57,156 bases of DNA from Alphaproteobacteria bacterium HGW-Alphaproteobacteria-3 (GCA_002842875.1 PHEF01000012.1:1-57156); one strand, 5' to 3'; numbered from the stretch's first letter, positions 16,919-25,731 are shown. Translations and numbers: made by a program. Notes: generated by a model from the letters alone, not told the origin.

Positions 16919-19258
16919 ATGAACGATTGGGTGGTGGGTTACGGCAGGCTTGTTGTGAAGCTTCGCTGGTTCGTGGTTCTGGCGGCGATCGCAGGCGCGC
17001 TGTTTCTCGCCAGCGGCGGCCGTTTCATTGAATTCTCCAACGACTACCGGTACTTCTTCACCGAACAGAATCCGAACCTCCAGGCCTTCGAGCGGCTGGA
17101 GCGAACCTATACCAGTCCCGACACGCTGCTCTGGGTGCTTCGTCCGAACGAGGGCAAGATCACCACGCCCGAACGCCTTGCCATCGTGAAGGAGATCACC
17201 GAGCGCGCCTGGCAGACGCCCTTTTCGATCCGCGTCGACAGCCTCACGAACTACCAGCATACCCGCGCAGAGAACGACGACCTGACGGTGCGCGACCTTG
17301 TCGAGAGCCCGCAAGCCCTCACACCGGCGCAGGCCGATGCGGTGGGCGCCATCGCACTCGGGGAACCCGTCATCGCAAACCGTCTCATTTCGGACGACGA
17401 AACGACGACGGCGATCGTCGCGACGCTGAAGATGCCGCGCGACGACCAGGTTGCGACGTCCGGCGTCATGACCTATGCACGCGAACTGCTCGCCGACATG
17501 CGGGCGAAGCATCCCGAAATCCGCTTTGAACTGACCGGCTCCGTCGCCTTGTCCAGTTCCTTTTCGGAAGCGGCTCAAAGGGATCTGAAAACGCTGACGC
17601 CGGCCATGTATCTGGTGCTGGCGCTGACCGTCTATTTCCTCACCCGTTCGATCCCGGGCACCATCGCCACCATCATGGTGGTCACGCTGTCTGCAGCGGC
17701 GGCCATGGGGCTCGTCATGGGCTGGTTCGGCGTCAAGCTCACGCCGCCCTCCTCCGGCGCGCCGACCATCATTCTCACCATTGCCGTGGCCGACTCGATC
17801 CACATTCTCGTGACGATGCTTGTCGAGATGCGGCGAGGCCGGGAAAAGTTCGACGCCATCGTGGAAAGCCTGCGCGTCAACTGGGGCCCCGTATTCCTGA
17901 CCAGTGTGACGACGGCGATAGGCTTTGCGAGCCTCAATTTTTCGGATGCCCCGCCCTTCCGCGATCTCGGCAACACGGCGGCGGCCGGCGCGGTGATCGC
18001 ATGGGTGCTGTCGGTTACGCTGCTGCCGGCTATCGCCGCGATCCTGCCGATGAAAGCGCAGGGCACGCTGACACGCCAGAGCGAATTCATGGAACGTTTC
18101 GCCGAGTTCGTGATCGGCAATCGCCGCATGCTGCTGGTCGCCACGGCCGTCGTCATCGTCGGGTTCACGACGCTGCTGCCGCGCTTCACGTTCAACGACC
18201 GCTTCGTGACCTATTTCGACGACAGGATGGAGTTCCGGGTCGCTTCCGACTGGGCGGCGGAGCATCTGACTGGCATCTACCAGATCAGCTATTCGCTCTC
18301 CTCGGGCGAGACCGGCGGCGTTTCCAATCCGGAATACGTGGAGACACTCGAGGCATTTTCCAACTGGTTCCGTGAGCAGCCCGAGGTCGTTCACGTTTCG
18401 ACCTTCTCCGACGTCATGAAGCGCATCAACAAGAGCATGCATGGCGACGACGAGAGCTACTACCGCGTGCCGGACGACCGGCAAATGGCGGCGCAGTTCC
18501 TGCTCCTCTACGAGATGTCGCTTCCTTACGGGCTCGATCTCAACGACCAGATCAACGTGGACAAATCGTCCACCAAACTCACGTTGACGCTGACCGATGT
18601 ATCGACCTCCCAGATGCAGGACCTCATCAACAGGGCCGATGCGTGGCTCAGGAAAAACGCGCCGGAGTATATGTATGCTTACCCGGCCGGCCAGTCCGTC
18701 ATGTTTGCCTTCATCGGGCGCAATAATTTCAACTCCATGACGACCGGAACGGCGATCGCGCTCATTCTGATTTCGGCTTGCCTGATGCTGGCTCTCCGTA
18801 ATCTCAAGCTTGGACTGATAAGCCTCGTCCCGAACCTGACGCCGCCGCTCGTGTCGTTTGGCATCCTCGCCCTGTTCACGGCTGAAGTCGGCTTCTGGTC
18901 CACCTTCGTGATCGCGACGGCGCTCGGTCTCATCGTCGATGCGACAGTGCACTTTCTCTCCAAGTACCGCAGAGCGAGCATCGAACAGGGAAAATCGCCG
19001 GAAGACAGCGTGCGTTACGCCTTCTCGACGGTCGGCACCGCGCTTTGGGTATCGACCTTCGTTCTGGTCGTCGGCTTCGCCATTCTGGCCTTGTCACCGT
19101 TCAAGGTGAACGCGATGCTGGGCATCATGGTGGCGTTGACCGTCGCCGTGGCGCTCATTATCGACTTCCTTCTTCTGCCGTCGTTGCTCATCACGGTCGA
19201 TCGCCGCAAGAATGCGGTCGTGCCGGCGGATGCGGCGGCAACGTCTCCGGCGGAATAG
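16919..19258 (+). CDS. MMPL/RND-superfamily permease
   Basis: A 779-residue inner-membrane transporter of the COG1033 MMPL/RND type. Two repeats each have one helix, a large periplasmic domain and five more helices: about residues 15-35 and 225-390 in the first half, and 415-435 and 610-765 in the second. Helix-4 acidic positions occur in TIAVADSIHILVTM and TALGLIVDATVHFLS, as expected for proton-driven members. The ATG at 16919 has GGGAG upstream; the earlier start lies inside the TetR gene. This group includes hopanoid and lipid transporters such as HpnN. The next two genes encode a LolA-fold protein and a barrel, so export of a lipid or hydrophobic molecule to the outer membrane is a reasonable guess, not shown. 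Confidence 0.88.
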   Translation: MNDWVVGYGRLVVKLRWFVVLAAIAGALFLASGGRFIEFSNDYRYFFTEQNPNLQAFERLERTYTSPDTLLWVLRPNEGKITTPERLAIVKEITERAWQTPFSIRVDSLTNYQHTRAENDDLTVRDLVESPQALTPAQADAVGAIALGEPVIANRLISDDETTTAIVATLKMPRDDQVATSGVMTYARELLADMRAKHPEIRFELTGSVALSSSFSEAAQRDLKTLTPAMYLVLALTVYFLTRSIPGTIATIMVVTLSAAAAMGLVMGWFGVKLTPPSSGAPTIILTIAVADSIHILVTMLVEMRRGREKFDAIVESLRVNWGPVFLTSVTTAIGFASLNFSDAPPFRDLGNTAAAGAVIAWVLSVTLLPAIAAILPMKAQGTLTRQSEFMERFAEFVIGNRRMLLVATAVVIVGFTTLLPRFTFNDRFVTYFDDRMEFRVASDWAAEHLTGIYQISYSLSSGETGGVSNPEYVETLEAFSNWFREQPEVVHVSTFSDVMKRINKSMHGDDESYYRVPDDRQMAAQFLLLYEMSLPYGLDLNDQINVDKSSTKLTLTLTDVSTSQMQDLINRADAWLRKNAPEYMYAYPAGQSVMFAFIGRNNFNSMTTGTAIALILISACLMLALRNLKLGLISLVPNLTPPLVSFGILALFTAEVGFWSTFVIATALGLIVDATVHFLSKYRRASIEQGKSPEDSVRYAFSTVGTALWVSTFVLVVGFAILALSPFKVNAMLGIMVALTVAVALIIDFLLLPSLLITVDRRKNAVVPADAAATSPAE

Positions 19259-19321
19259 ACCGGGCCACGCCAATAGGACAAAATCTCTCTACCGGAGAGC
19301 AGGGATAAACTGGAGGATCAA

Positions 19322-20170
19322 ATGCGTATACAAGACCTACCTCGTGGCCGCGTCGTGGCGGCCGTCGCTCTCGCCGCGCTGATACTGGCGCCCGCCACCG
19401 TTCGCGCCGCCGACAGCGTGTCCCTGCCCGACGATCCCACCGCCAAGGGGCTTGCGATCGCCGAAGCGACCGATCGCAGCAATCAAGGCTTCGGCGACAC
19501 CAAGGCCTCGATGAAGATGATCCTCGAGAATGCCTATGGTGAGACAAGCGAGCGCGAATTGCGTTCCATGACGCTCGAGAATCCGAATACCGAGGAAGGC
19601 GACTGGACGCTGAACGTCTTCGACAAGCCGCGTGACGTGGACGGCACGGCGCTTCTTACCTATGCGAAAATCCTCGATCCCGACGACCAGTGGATGTATC
19701 TACCGGCCGTCAAGCGCGTGAAGCGCATTTCCTCCGTCAACAAGTCCGGTCCCTTCATGGGCAGCGAATTCGCGTTCGAGGATTTCTCGTCAACCGAAGT
19801 CGGCAAGTACAGCTACAAGTGGCTTCGCGACGAGGCATGCCCGGCGCCCGTGGCGGACCGTACCTGCCATGTGACCGAACGCTATCCCGAGTACGAGCAT
19901 TCCGGATATACGCGTCAGGTCGTATGGACCGACACGACGGATTATCAACCGCGCCGCATCCAGTATTTCGACCGCAAGGACGAGCTTCTGAAGACGCTCA
20001 CCTTCGACGACTACCGCCTTTATCTGGACAAGTTCTGGCGGGCGCATGACCTCTTCATGGAGAATGTCGTGACGGGCAAGTCGACGCGGCTGACCTGGCA
20101 GGAATACAGCTTCGGTAACGGGCTGACGGAAAATGATTTCAGCACCAACGCGCTCAAGCGCGCGCGTTGA
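19322..20170 (+). CDS. Outer-membrane lipoprotein-sorting (LolA-fold) protein
   Basis: A 282-residue exported protein with a signal peptide cut at about VRAAD (residue 29). No lipobox Cys follows, so it should be soluble in the periplasm. The body resembles the outer membrane lipoprotein-sorting family (LolA/LolB-like half barrel), with a block around DPDDQWMYLPAVKRVKRIS and a later stretch FEDFSSTEVGKYSY. It has only two cysteines, both in the 174-183 area. GGAGG lies seven bases upstream of the ATG. It sits between the MMPL permease and a barrel gene, so it probably carries a lipid-like cargo between them. Cargo is unknown. Confidence 0.8.
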   Translation: MRIQDLPRGRVVAAVALAALILAPATVRAADSVSLPDDPTAKGLAIAEATDRSNQGFGDTKASMKMILENAYGETSERELRSMTLENPNTEEGDWTLNVFDKPRDVDGTALLTYAKILDPDDQWMYLPAVKRVKRISSVNKSGPFMGSEFAFEDFSSTEVGKYSYKWLRDEACPAPVADRTCHVTERYPEYEHSGYTRQVVWTDTTDYQPRRIQYFDRKDELLKTLTFDDYRLYLDKFWRAHDLFMENVVTGKSTRLTWQEYSFGNGLTENDFSTNALKRAR

Positions 20171-20253
20171 AGGCAAGGCTGCAGGAATACCGCGATCCAG
20201 AGGGTCCGACCGGCCCGATGGATCGCGGCAATCGCCCGGGGTGGGGGTTTGAA

Positions 20254-21456
20254 ATGAGATTCGGAACAATCGGCGCCGGAATGGCGCTTGCGGTTGCCAT
20301 GACCGCAGCGGCTGCGGAAGCCGCCGAAATCAGCGTAACGGGTTATGTGGAACCGGAACTGCAGGTCTTCACCCAGAGCGCGAGCGGCGCCGAGCAGCGC
20401 CGGTGGAACACCTCCGTCGCGGCGGAGGTGACGTATGAGGCGTTCTGGGACAATTCGAACCAGTGGATCGTCGTGAATCCCTTCCTGCGTTGGGACCTGC
20501 GCGACGGGGAGCGCACTCATGTCGACATGCGCGAGGCGAAATATGCGCGCGTCGTCGACAATTGGGAGTTCCGCATCGGACTGGACAAGGTTTTCTGGGG
20601 CGTGACGGAGGCCGTGCATCTCGTCGACATCATCAACCAGACGGATTTCGTGGAAAGCATCGACGGCGAGGAGAAGCTCGGTCAACCCATGGCGTCGGTC
20701 TCCTCTACATGGGAAATCGGCACCTTTACCGGTTACCTGCTGCCCTATTTCCGCGAACGTACCTTTGCGAGTCTCTCCGGCAGGCCTGCCTTCGACATTC
20801 CGGTCGATGAGACGCAGACGAAATACGAGAGCGGTGCGAAGCGGCAACATCTCGACTTTGCCTTGCGCTACAGCAATACATTCGACATCTGGGATGTGGG
20901 GTTCAGCTATTTTCGCGGTACCAACCGCAATCCCGTGATGATCCCGGGACTCGATTCCGGCGGGCGGCTGGTTCTCATCCCCTTCTATGCACAAACCGAT
21001 CGTGTCAGCACTGACATACAGGCGACGTCCGGTGCCTGGCTCTACAAACTCGAGGGCTTCTGGCAGGACCAGCTCGACGAACAGAACCTGCAAGCGACGG
21101 GCGGCATCGAATACACATTGTTCGGAATCTTCGACACGCCGTCCGATATCGGCCTGGTGGCGGAATATGTCTGGGACGACCGGGGAGCGAACAGCCAGAA
21201 CCCGTTTGCGAACGACGTCTTTCTCGGTCTGCGCTGGACACCCAACGATGCGGCCTCGACAGCCATCCTCGCGGGTACGACCGTCGATCTCGACACGCAG
21301 GCGTTCGGGCTTTCCCTGGAGGCGGAACGGCGCTTCGGCGAGGATTACTTCGTGAGCCTCGAAACGCGGTTCTTCGGTAACGTACCGCGTTCGGACCCGA
21401 TCTTCTCCAACAGCGACGACGACTTCATCCAGCTTCGCATCGCCCGGCATTTCTGA
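20254..21456 (+). CDS. Outer-membrane beta-barrel (DUF1302-like) protein
   Basis: A 400-residue exported protein with a clear signal peptide (cut near AEAAE at residue 24). The rest is aromatic-rich, alternating polar and apolar segments ending in FIQLRIARHF, with the C-terminal Phe typical of outer-membrane barrels. It resembles DUF1302-type barrels found beside MMPL permeases and LolA-fold proteins. I start it at the ATG at 20254, which gives a normal signal sequence. The open frame from a TTG at 20167 overlaps the previous gene and adds a charged leader unlike a signal. It is the last gene of the TetR-permease operon. Confidence 0.75.
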   Translation: MRFGTIGAGMALAVAMTAAAAEAAEISVTGYVEPELQVFTQSASGAEQRRWNTSVAAEVTYEAFWDNSNQWIVVNPFLRWDLRDGERTHVDMREAKYARVVDNWEFRIGLDKVFWGVTEAVHLVDIINQTDFVESIDGEEKLGQPMASVSSTWEIGTFTGYLLPYFRERTFASLSGRPAFDIPVDETQTKYESGAKRQHLDFALRYSNTFDIWDVGFSYFRGTNRNPVMIPGLDSGGRLVLIPFYAQTDRVSTDIQATSGAWLYKLEGFWQDQLDEQNLQATGGIEYTLFGIFDTPSDIGLVAEYVWDDRGANSQNPFANDVFLGLRWTPNDAASTAILAGTTVDLDTQAFGLSLEAERRFGEDYFVSLETRFFGNVPRSDPIFSNSDDDFIQLRIARHF

Positions 21457-21525
21457 AATCGGGCCGGGGAATCGGGCCGGGAAACGCGCACCCTAATTTC
21501 GGAGCGTGACGCTGTCCGAAAATCG

Positions 21526-21554
21526 ATGACGTTTTCATGACATTTCGATGACAG
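21526..21554 (-). promoter_or_regulatory. Pho-box-like triple repeat (copy 1)
   Basis: Read on the minus strand, three heptamers CTGTCAT, ATGTCAT and ACGTCAT repeat every 11 bases. That is the layout of a PhoB-binding box in alphaproteobacteria. It lies between the convergent ends of the barrel gene and the flavin monooxygenase, where no gene start is close, so a classical promoter role is doubtful. Just before it on the same strand is GCGGGGATAAG, also found ahead of the two copies near 25600 and 25740. Confidence 0.45.
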
Positions 21555-21590
21555 CCGGGGGCACTTATCCCCGCCTGCGCGCCGAAACCG

Positions 21591-23114
21591 TCACGCTGCG
21601 ACGAAGGAATATTCCCCGAAGTCCGGATGGCGCATCTGCCACCAGTATCGCGCGGTGAAGCTCGACCAGTTGTTGGTGATCTTGCCGTCCGCGGTCTTGT
21701 ACCAGCTCGAACAACCCGCCGCCCAGACCGTCTTCTGCATGTCGCGCTGAAGTTCTCGGTTGAAGCTTTCCATCGCCTCCTTGCGGACGTCGAGGTAGCG
21801 CAGCTTGCTGTTGCGAAGCGCCGCGACGCATTGCGCGATGTAGTTCGCCTGACACTCGATCATGAAGATGATCGAGTTGTGGCCGAGATTGGTGTTGGGC
21901 CCGTAGAGCATGAAGAAATTCGGGAAGCCCGCCACGGCAACGCCGCGATGCGCTTCGGCGCCGCGCGACCAGACGCCGTTCAGGTCCGCGTTGCCACGGC
22001 CGGCAATCTTCATCGGCGCGAGAAAGTCCGTCGATTCAAATCCCGTCGCGTGGATGATGACGTCCACGGGATGCGAAACGCCATCTTCCGTCACGATGGC
22101 ATCCGCCGCGATCCTCGCAATGTGACTTGTCTCGACTTCGACATTGTCGCGCGCGAGCGCGGGATACCAGTCGTTCGTGAGCAGGATGCGCTTGCAGCCT
22201 GCGGGGTAGTCCGGTGTCAGCTTTTTCCGGAGTTCCGGATCCTCGATATGGGCCTCCATTTCCTTCAGCGCCGCCCTTTCGAACAGCTTGCCGAAGAAAC
22301 TGCCCTGCACGAAAGCGAGATAGTTGCGCTCGAGCATCGTCCAGGTCCACCAGCGCTGCAGGCGCGCGAGCGCGGGCACCGCGCGGTAGAGCTTCTTCTC
22401 GAATTCCGTGAAGGGACGATCCGGCTTCGGCACGCACCAGTTGGGCGTGCGCTGGAAGATGGTGAGCTTGCCGGCTTTCGGTGCGATTTCGGGCACAAAC
22501 TGAATCGCGCTGGCGCCATTGCCGATGACGCCGATGCGTTTCCCTTCAAGATCGACGCCATGATCCCAGCGCGCGGAATGGAATACAGCGCCCTTGAAAT
22601 CGTCGAGACCGTCGATCTTTGGATAGGCCGGACGGTTGAGCTGGCCGACGCCCGAAATCAGGACGTTCGCGGTGAACGCCTCGCCCGCAGCGCTGCGTAT
22701 GCGCCAGAGGCCTTCGGCCTCGTCGAACCGCGCTTCCACGATCTCGGTGTTGAAACGGATATGTGGCAGGAGGCGGTACTTGCGGGCGACCGTCTCGAAA
22801 TATTCGACAATTTCAGGCTGGGGCGCGAATTTGCGGCTCCAGTCGGGCTTGGGTTCGAAGGAATAGGAATAGAGCATCGAGGGCACATCGCAACCCGAAC
22901 CCGGATAGGTGTTGTCGCGCCAGGTACCGCCGACGCTGGCCGCCTTTTCGAAGATCGTGAAGGTCTCGACACCCGCGTTGCGGAGTTTGATGGCCATGCA
23001 AAGGCCGGCCGCGCCCGCGCCCAGAATGGCCACGTTCAGGGCCCGTATCTTTACGTCCGTTCCCTCGACAAGCGACCTGATGGACTCTCCCACGGCACCC
23101 TCTCCCCAACTCAT
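21591..23114 (-). CDS. Flavin-containing (Baeyer-Villiger-type) monooxygenase
   Basis: A 507-residue class B flavoprotein monooxygenase. It has the FAD motif GAGAAGLCM (about residues 32-40), the NADP motif IGNGASAIQ near 197-205, and between them FKGAVFHSARWDH, which fits the Baeyer-Villiger fingerprint FxGxxxHxxxW[PD]. Such enzymes insert oxygen next to a ketone to give an ester or lactone, using NADPH and O2. The ATG at 23114 has GGAAA six bases upstream. It stands alone on the minus strand after the envelope trio. It may act on ketones formed during hydrophobic substrate breakdown, but substrate range is broad in this family and an N- or S-oxygenase role cannot be excluded. Confidence 0.87.
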   Translation of the reverse strand: MSWGEGAVGESIRSLVEGTDVKIRALNVAILGAGAAGLCMAIKLRNAGVETFTIFEKAASVGGTWRDNTYPGSGCDVPSMLYSYSFEPKPDWSRKFAPQPEIVEYFETVARKYRLLPHIRFNTEIVEARFDEAEGLWRIRSAAGEAFTANVLISGVGQLNRPAYPKIDGLDDFKGAVFHSARWDHGVDLEGKRIGVIGNGASAIQFVPEIAPKAGKLTIFQRTPNWCVPKPDRPFTEFEKKLYRAVPALARLQRWWTWTMLERNYLAFVQGSFFGKLFERAALKEMEAHIEDPELRKKLTPDYPAGCKRILLTNDWYPALARDNVEVETSHIARIAADAIVTEDGVSHPVDVIIHATGFESTDFLAPMKIAGRGNADLNGVWSRGAEAHRGVAVAGFPNFFMLYGPNTNLGHNSIIFMIECQANYIAQCVAALRNSKLRYLDVRKEAMESFNRELQRDMQKTVWAAGCSSWYKTADGKITNNWSSFTARYWWQMRHPDFGEYSFVAA

Positions 23115-23176
23115 CCGGATTTCCGATCAGCCCCATTTAATGCAAACGAGGCAGACCGGCAAACAGGACAAGCCAG

Positions 23177-23221
23177 AAAAAAGGGCCCCGCCGCGTCCCG
23201 GTGGAGACGCGGCGAAGCCCC
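23177..23221 (-). terminator. Rho-independent terminator after ompW
   Basis: On the minus strand GACGCGGCG and CGCCGCGTC arms (23206-23214 and 23089-type arm at 23189-23197) form a nine-base GC stem around an eight-base loop. An outer GGG/CCC pairing extends it, and a run of six T ends it (23177-23182). It begins about 20 bases after the OmpW stop codon, a standard position. Confidence 0.8.
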
Positions 23222-23242
23222 TCAGGAGCCGCTTCCGAAAGA

Positions 23243-23890
23243 TCAGAAGCGATAACCGACGCCGAAGCCGACGACCCACGGATCGAGGTCGACATCGGCA
23301 GTGATGGCACCGCCATTGATGGACACGTCCGTGGAGAGGAAGATCTTCTTCACGTCGAGGTTCAGATACCAGTTGTCCGCGACCGCATAATCGACACCGG
23401 CTTGCAGCGCGTAACCGATGTTGTTGTCGTAGTTGATGCTGGTGACGGCACCGCCCGGGGCGTCCTCGTCATAGAAGAAGGTGTAGTTGAGGCCTGCGCC
23501 GATATAGGGGCTGAGGCGCTCTTTCGGCATGAAGTGGTACTGCAGCGTAAGCGTCGGCGGCAGGAGGTTCACTTCGCCGAGATCGATACCCGCAGTGTGC
23601 GAGACGTCATGATTCGTCGTTGCCGCGATGAGTTCGAGGGCGATGTTGTCGGTCACGAAATAGGTGAAGTCGATTTCCGGCACCCAATCGTTCGAGACGT
23701 TGACGTCGCCGCCGATGGAGGTGGAAGCGGACTCGTCGGGAAGCACACCGATGGCGCGCAGGCGGACCATGAAGTCGCCCGCGGACTTGCCCTGGAATTC
23801 CGCCTGTGCAGGCGCGGCGGCCATGCCCGCCATCATCACCCCCAGAGCGACAGCAGCAACGCCCGCGCCCATTTTCCGTTCGGTCTTCAT
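23243..23890 (-). CDS. ompW: OmpW family outer-membrane protein
   Basis: A 215-residue small outer-membrane barrel of the OmpW family. It begins with a signal peptide cut near AQAEF (residue 30). It has the family's VRLRAIGVLPDE stretch, LTLQYHFMP, SPYIGAGLNYT and the C-terminal ...GFGVGYRF strand ending in Phe. OmpW-type proteins form narrow eight-stranded barrels with a hydrophobic lateral path, and in several degraders they assist uptake of hydrophobic compounds. The ATG at 23890 has GGAG nine bases upstream. A strong terminator follows. It is monocistronic between the monooxygenase and the lytic transglycosylase. Confidence 0.92.
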   Translation of the reverse strand: MKTERKMGAGVAAVALGVMMAGMAAAPAQAEFQGKSAGDFMVRLRAIGVLPDESASTSIGGDVNVSNDWVPEIDFTYFVTDNIALELIAATTNHDVSHTAGIDLGEVNLLPPTLTLQYHFMPKERLSPYIGAGLNYTFFYDEDAPGGAVTSINYDNNIGYALQAGVDYAVADNWYLNLDVKKIFLSTDVSINGGAITADVDLDPWVVGFGVGYRF

Positions 23891-24031
23891 TTTGCGATTC
23901 TCCAGTTTGCTGCGCCCGGCCCCAGCGGCTCCGCGCAAAACACTGGATTGAGATTGCGCCCAATACCCATAAAACTTGAGTGGTCATTTGGTCGCAGCGG
24001 CTGCGCGGAATGTCGCAGCCGCCACAAGGAC

Positions 24032-25522
24032 TTAAGCCCCAGCGCCGCCGTCAAGTATATGCATGTAGGTGCGCACCTGCTGAACGAAATGGACAGCCTG
24101 CCCGCCCCGCGCAGGCCCGTGCTTGAGACCTTCCGTATACGCCGCATTGTTCAAAAGCGGCAGAACGCGGCGGATATCCGCCCAGCTGTCGCGGTCGCGG
24201 CCGAGACGCGCGGCAAGCGCGCGCGCATCGTAGACATGGCCGAGGCCCAAATTCCAGGCGGCGAGCGCGAACCAGGTGCGATCCGGCTCCTCGACGCTGA
24301 CGGGAATTCTGCTTTTCAAATCAGCGAGATAGCGCGCGGCGGCGTCGATGCTCTCGAGCGGGTCGAGACGGTTCTCGACGCCGAGCTGGCGCGCCGTCTG
24401 CTCGGTCAGCATCATGAAACCGCGCACGCCGGTGGGACTTCTCGCCTCCGGCTCCCAATGCGACTCCTGATAAGCGACAGCCGCAAGTAGTTGCCACGAA
24501 AGACCATTTTGCCGCGCGGCGCGACGAATCGCCTTTTCGTAGTCCGGCAGGCGTTCGTCGATCGCACGCTTGAAGGCGCGGATATCGACATAGTCGAAGA
24601 GCGGCAGGAAACCGAAGAAGCGCCGCTCCAGCGCGGCAAGGGCTCCCGATTTTTTCGTGCCGGCGAACCAGAGGCGAAGGGGCTCCTTCAGGTCTTCGGA
24701 GCCCGGTGCCAGAAACCAGCCGAGCGGCATTTCGCCTGCAAGATCAAAGGCTTCGGCGACTTCAGGGTAATAGGGATTGATCACCCTCAAGAGGAGCCCG
24801 TCCGTCGCCGCGCAGTCGTAGCGGCCCGCCGCGACGCGGGAAAGCAATTCCTCCGTAGACTGATTTTCGAGACGGAGCGACGCGCCCTCCCCCCCTTCGA
24901 GAGCGGCGGCGAGCGCCTCGGCGGCGGGCGTGCCGGCGGAGGCCGCGACGGACAAGCCCTTGAGATCGTTCACTTTTTTCGGACGCGGCAGATCGCGGCG
25001 GCAGGCGAGGCGCTGCTTCACCGTCTCGTATTCCGCGCCGACGGCGAAGGCTTGCCTGCGCGCCGGCGTGACGGCGAGGGCGGCGGCGGCGACATGGCCC
25101 TTGCGCGCCGCGAGCGCCTTCATAAGTCCTTGTTCTGTCTCATAAATCCGGAACTCGACCTCGACCCCGAGCGACTTTCCGAGGCGCGTCATCATCTCGT
25201 ATTCGAAGCCGGTGCGCCCCTCCACACCCTCATAGAGAGCGGTCGGCGCCTCGCGCGTCAGCACCACGAGCGTTCCATATTCCTTAATGTTTTCAATGCC
25301 TTGCGGAACAGGCGGCACATAGACATAGAGGTAGAGGAGCTGGTTCGCGCCGAAAAGCGCAAGCAGCACGGGCACGATCCAGGACACGCGGCTGCGGCGC
25401 CAATGCGGCGCGAGGCGCGCCGCCGCCAGCGCCGCCGCGCGCTTCGCCCAAGCCGTTGATATGGCTCGAAAATTTCGCAAACAGCCCGCCACACATGACC
25501 GCACAGGCGGTGAGATTAGCAC
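24032..25522 (-). CDS. mltF: MltF-like membrane-bound lytic murein transglycosylase
   Basis: A protein of up to 496 residues with an N-terminal membrane anchor (about residues 47-70), a solute-binding-protein type 3 domain (about 80-300) and a C-terminal SLT transglycosylase domain. The catalytic Glu is in AYQESHWEPEA, followed by SPTGVRGFMMLTEQTARQLGV, as in MltF. These enzymes cut the glycan strand of peptidoglycan with formation of 1,6-anhydromuramic acid, and the first domain regulates activity by binding peptides. The start is unclear: the frame opens with GTG at 25522 and holds further GTG/TTG codons but no ATG before the anchor. It appears to be transcribed alone. Confidence 0.85.
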   Translation of the reverse strand: MLISPPVRSCVAGCLRNFRAISTAWAKRAAALAAARLAPHWRRSRVSWIVPVLLALFGANQLLYLYVYVPPVPQGIENIKEYGTLVVLTREAPTALYEGVEGRTGFEYEMMTRLGKSLGVEVEFRIYETEQGLMKALAARKGHVAAAALAVTPARRQAFAVGAEYETVKQRLACRRDLPRPKKVNDLKGLSVAASAGTPAAEALAAALEGGEGASLRLENQSTEELLSRVAAGRYDCAATDGLLLRVINPYYPEVAEAFDLAGEMPLGWFLAPGSEDLKEPLRLWFAGTKKSGALAALERRFFGFLPLFDYVDIRAFKRAIDERLPDYEKAIRRAARQNGLSWQLLAAVAYQESHWEPEARSPTGVRGFMMLTEQTARQLGVENRLDPLESIDAAARYLADLKSRIPVSVEEPDRTWFALAAWNLGLGHVYDARALAARLGRDRDSWADIRRVLPLLNNAAYTEGLKHGPARGGQAVHFVQQVRTYMHILDGGAGA

Positions 25523-25549
25523 AGGATCACACGGATCGCCGCCGGCGCG

Positions 25550-25573
25550 CTTATCCCCGCAAGCGGGGACAAG
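25550..25573. repeat. Hairpin palindrome, TTATCCCCGC type
   Basis: CTTATCCCCGC and GCGGGGACAAG form an 11-base inverted repeat with one mismatch, separated by AA. It directly precedes Pho-box-like copy 2. A related palindrome lies at 25694-25720 before copy 3, and one arm is found before copy 1. Confidence 0.6.
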
Positions 25574-25582
25574 GCCGGGCGA

Positions 25583-25611
25583 CTGTCATCGAAATGTCAT
25601 CCAACCGTCAC
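25583..25611 (+). promoter_or_regulatory. Pho-box-like triple repeat (copy 2)
   Basis: Three heptamers CTGTCAT, ATGTCAT and CCGTCAC at an 11-base period on the plus strand, the pattern expected for PhoB binding. The next plus-strand gene starts at 26027, more than 400 bases on, so the controlled transcript is uncertain. Confidence 0.5.
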
Positions 25612-25631
25612 AATGCGCGTTCCGTTTAGTT

Positions 25632-25648
25632 TGTATACGGATTATACA
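25632..25648. promoter_or_regulatory. TGTATA-N5-TATACA inverted repeat
   Basis: A perfect 6-base inverted repeat with a 5-base spacer in an AT-rich patch, 20 bases after Pho-box-like copy 2. It could be a regulator site or overlap a -10 element. No protein can be named. Confidence 0.35.
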
Positions 25649-25693
25649 CGGATATCCCCGCTCTCCGGATGGCGCCGGCGGGACCCGGGAAAA

Positions 25694-25720
25694 CGGGGAC
25701 TTGTCCCCGCCCGGGGACAA
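25694..25720. repeat. Hairpin palindrome, GTCCCCG type
   Basis: Two overlapping perfect palindromes, CGGGGAC-TT-GTCCCCG and TTGTCCCCG-CC-CGGGGACAA, share the central arm. They directly precede Pho-box-like copy 3, repeating the arrangement seen at 25550-25611. Confidence 0.6.
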
Positions 25721-25731
25721 ACACCGGGCCA

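Noticed and set aside
20020-21450. 476-codon minus-strand frame over the barrel gene
   Set aside because: The plus strand has a signal peptide and a C-terminal Phe barrel; the minus translation has no family resemblance.
25550-25720. DnaA boxes or a replication origin in the TTATCCCCG repeats
   Set aside because: The DnaA box is TTATCCACA; these match only the first six bases, and no dnaA, parAB or gidA genes lie near.
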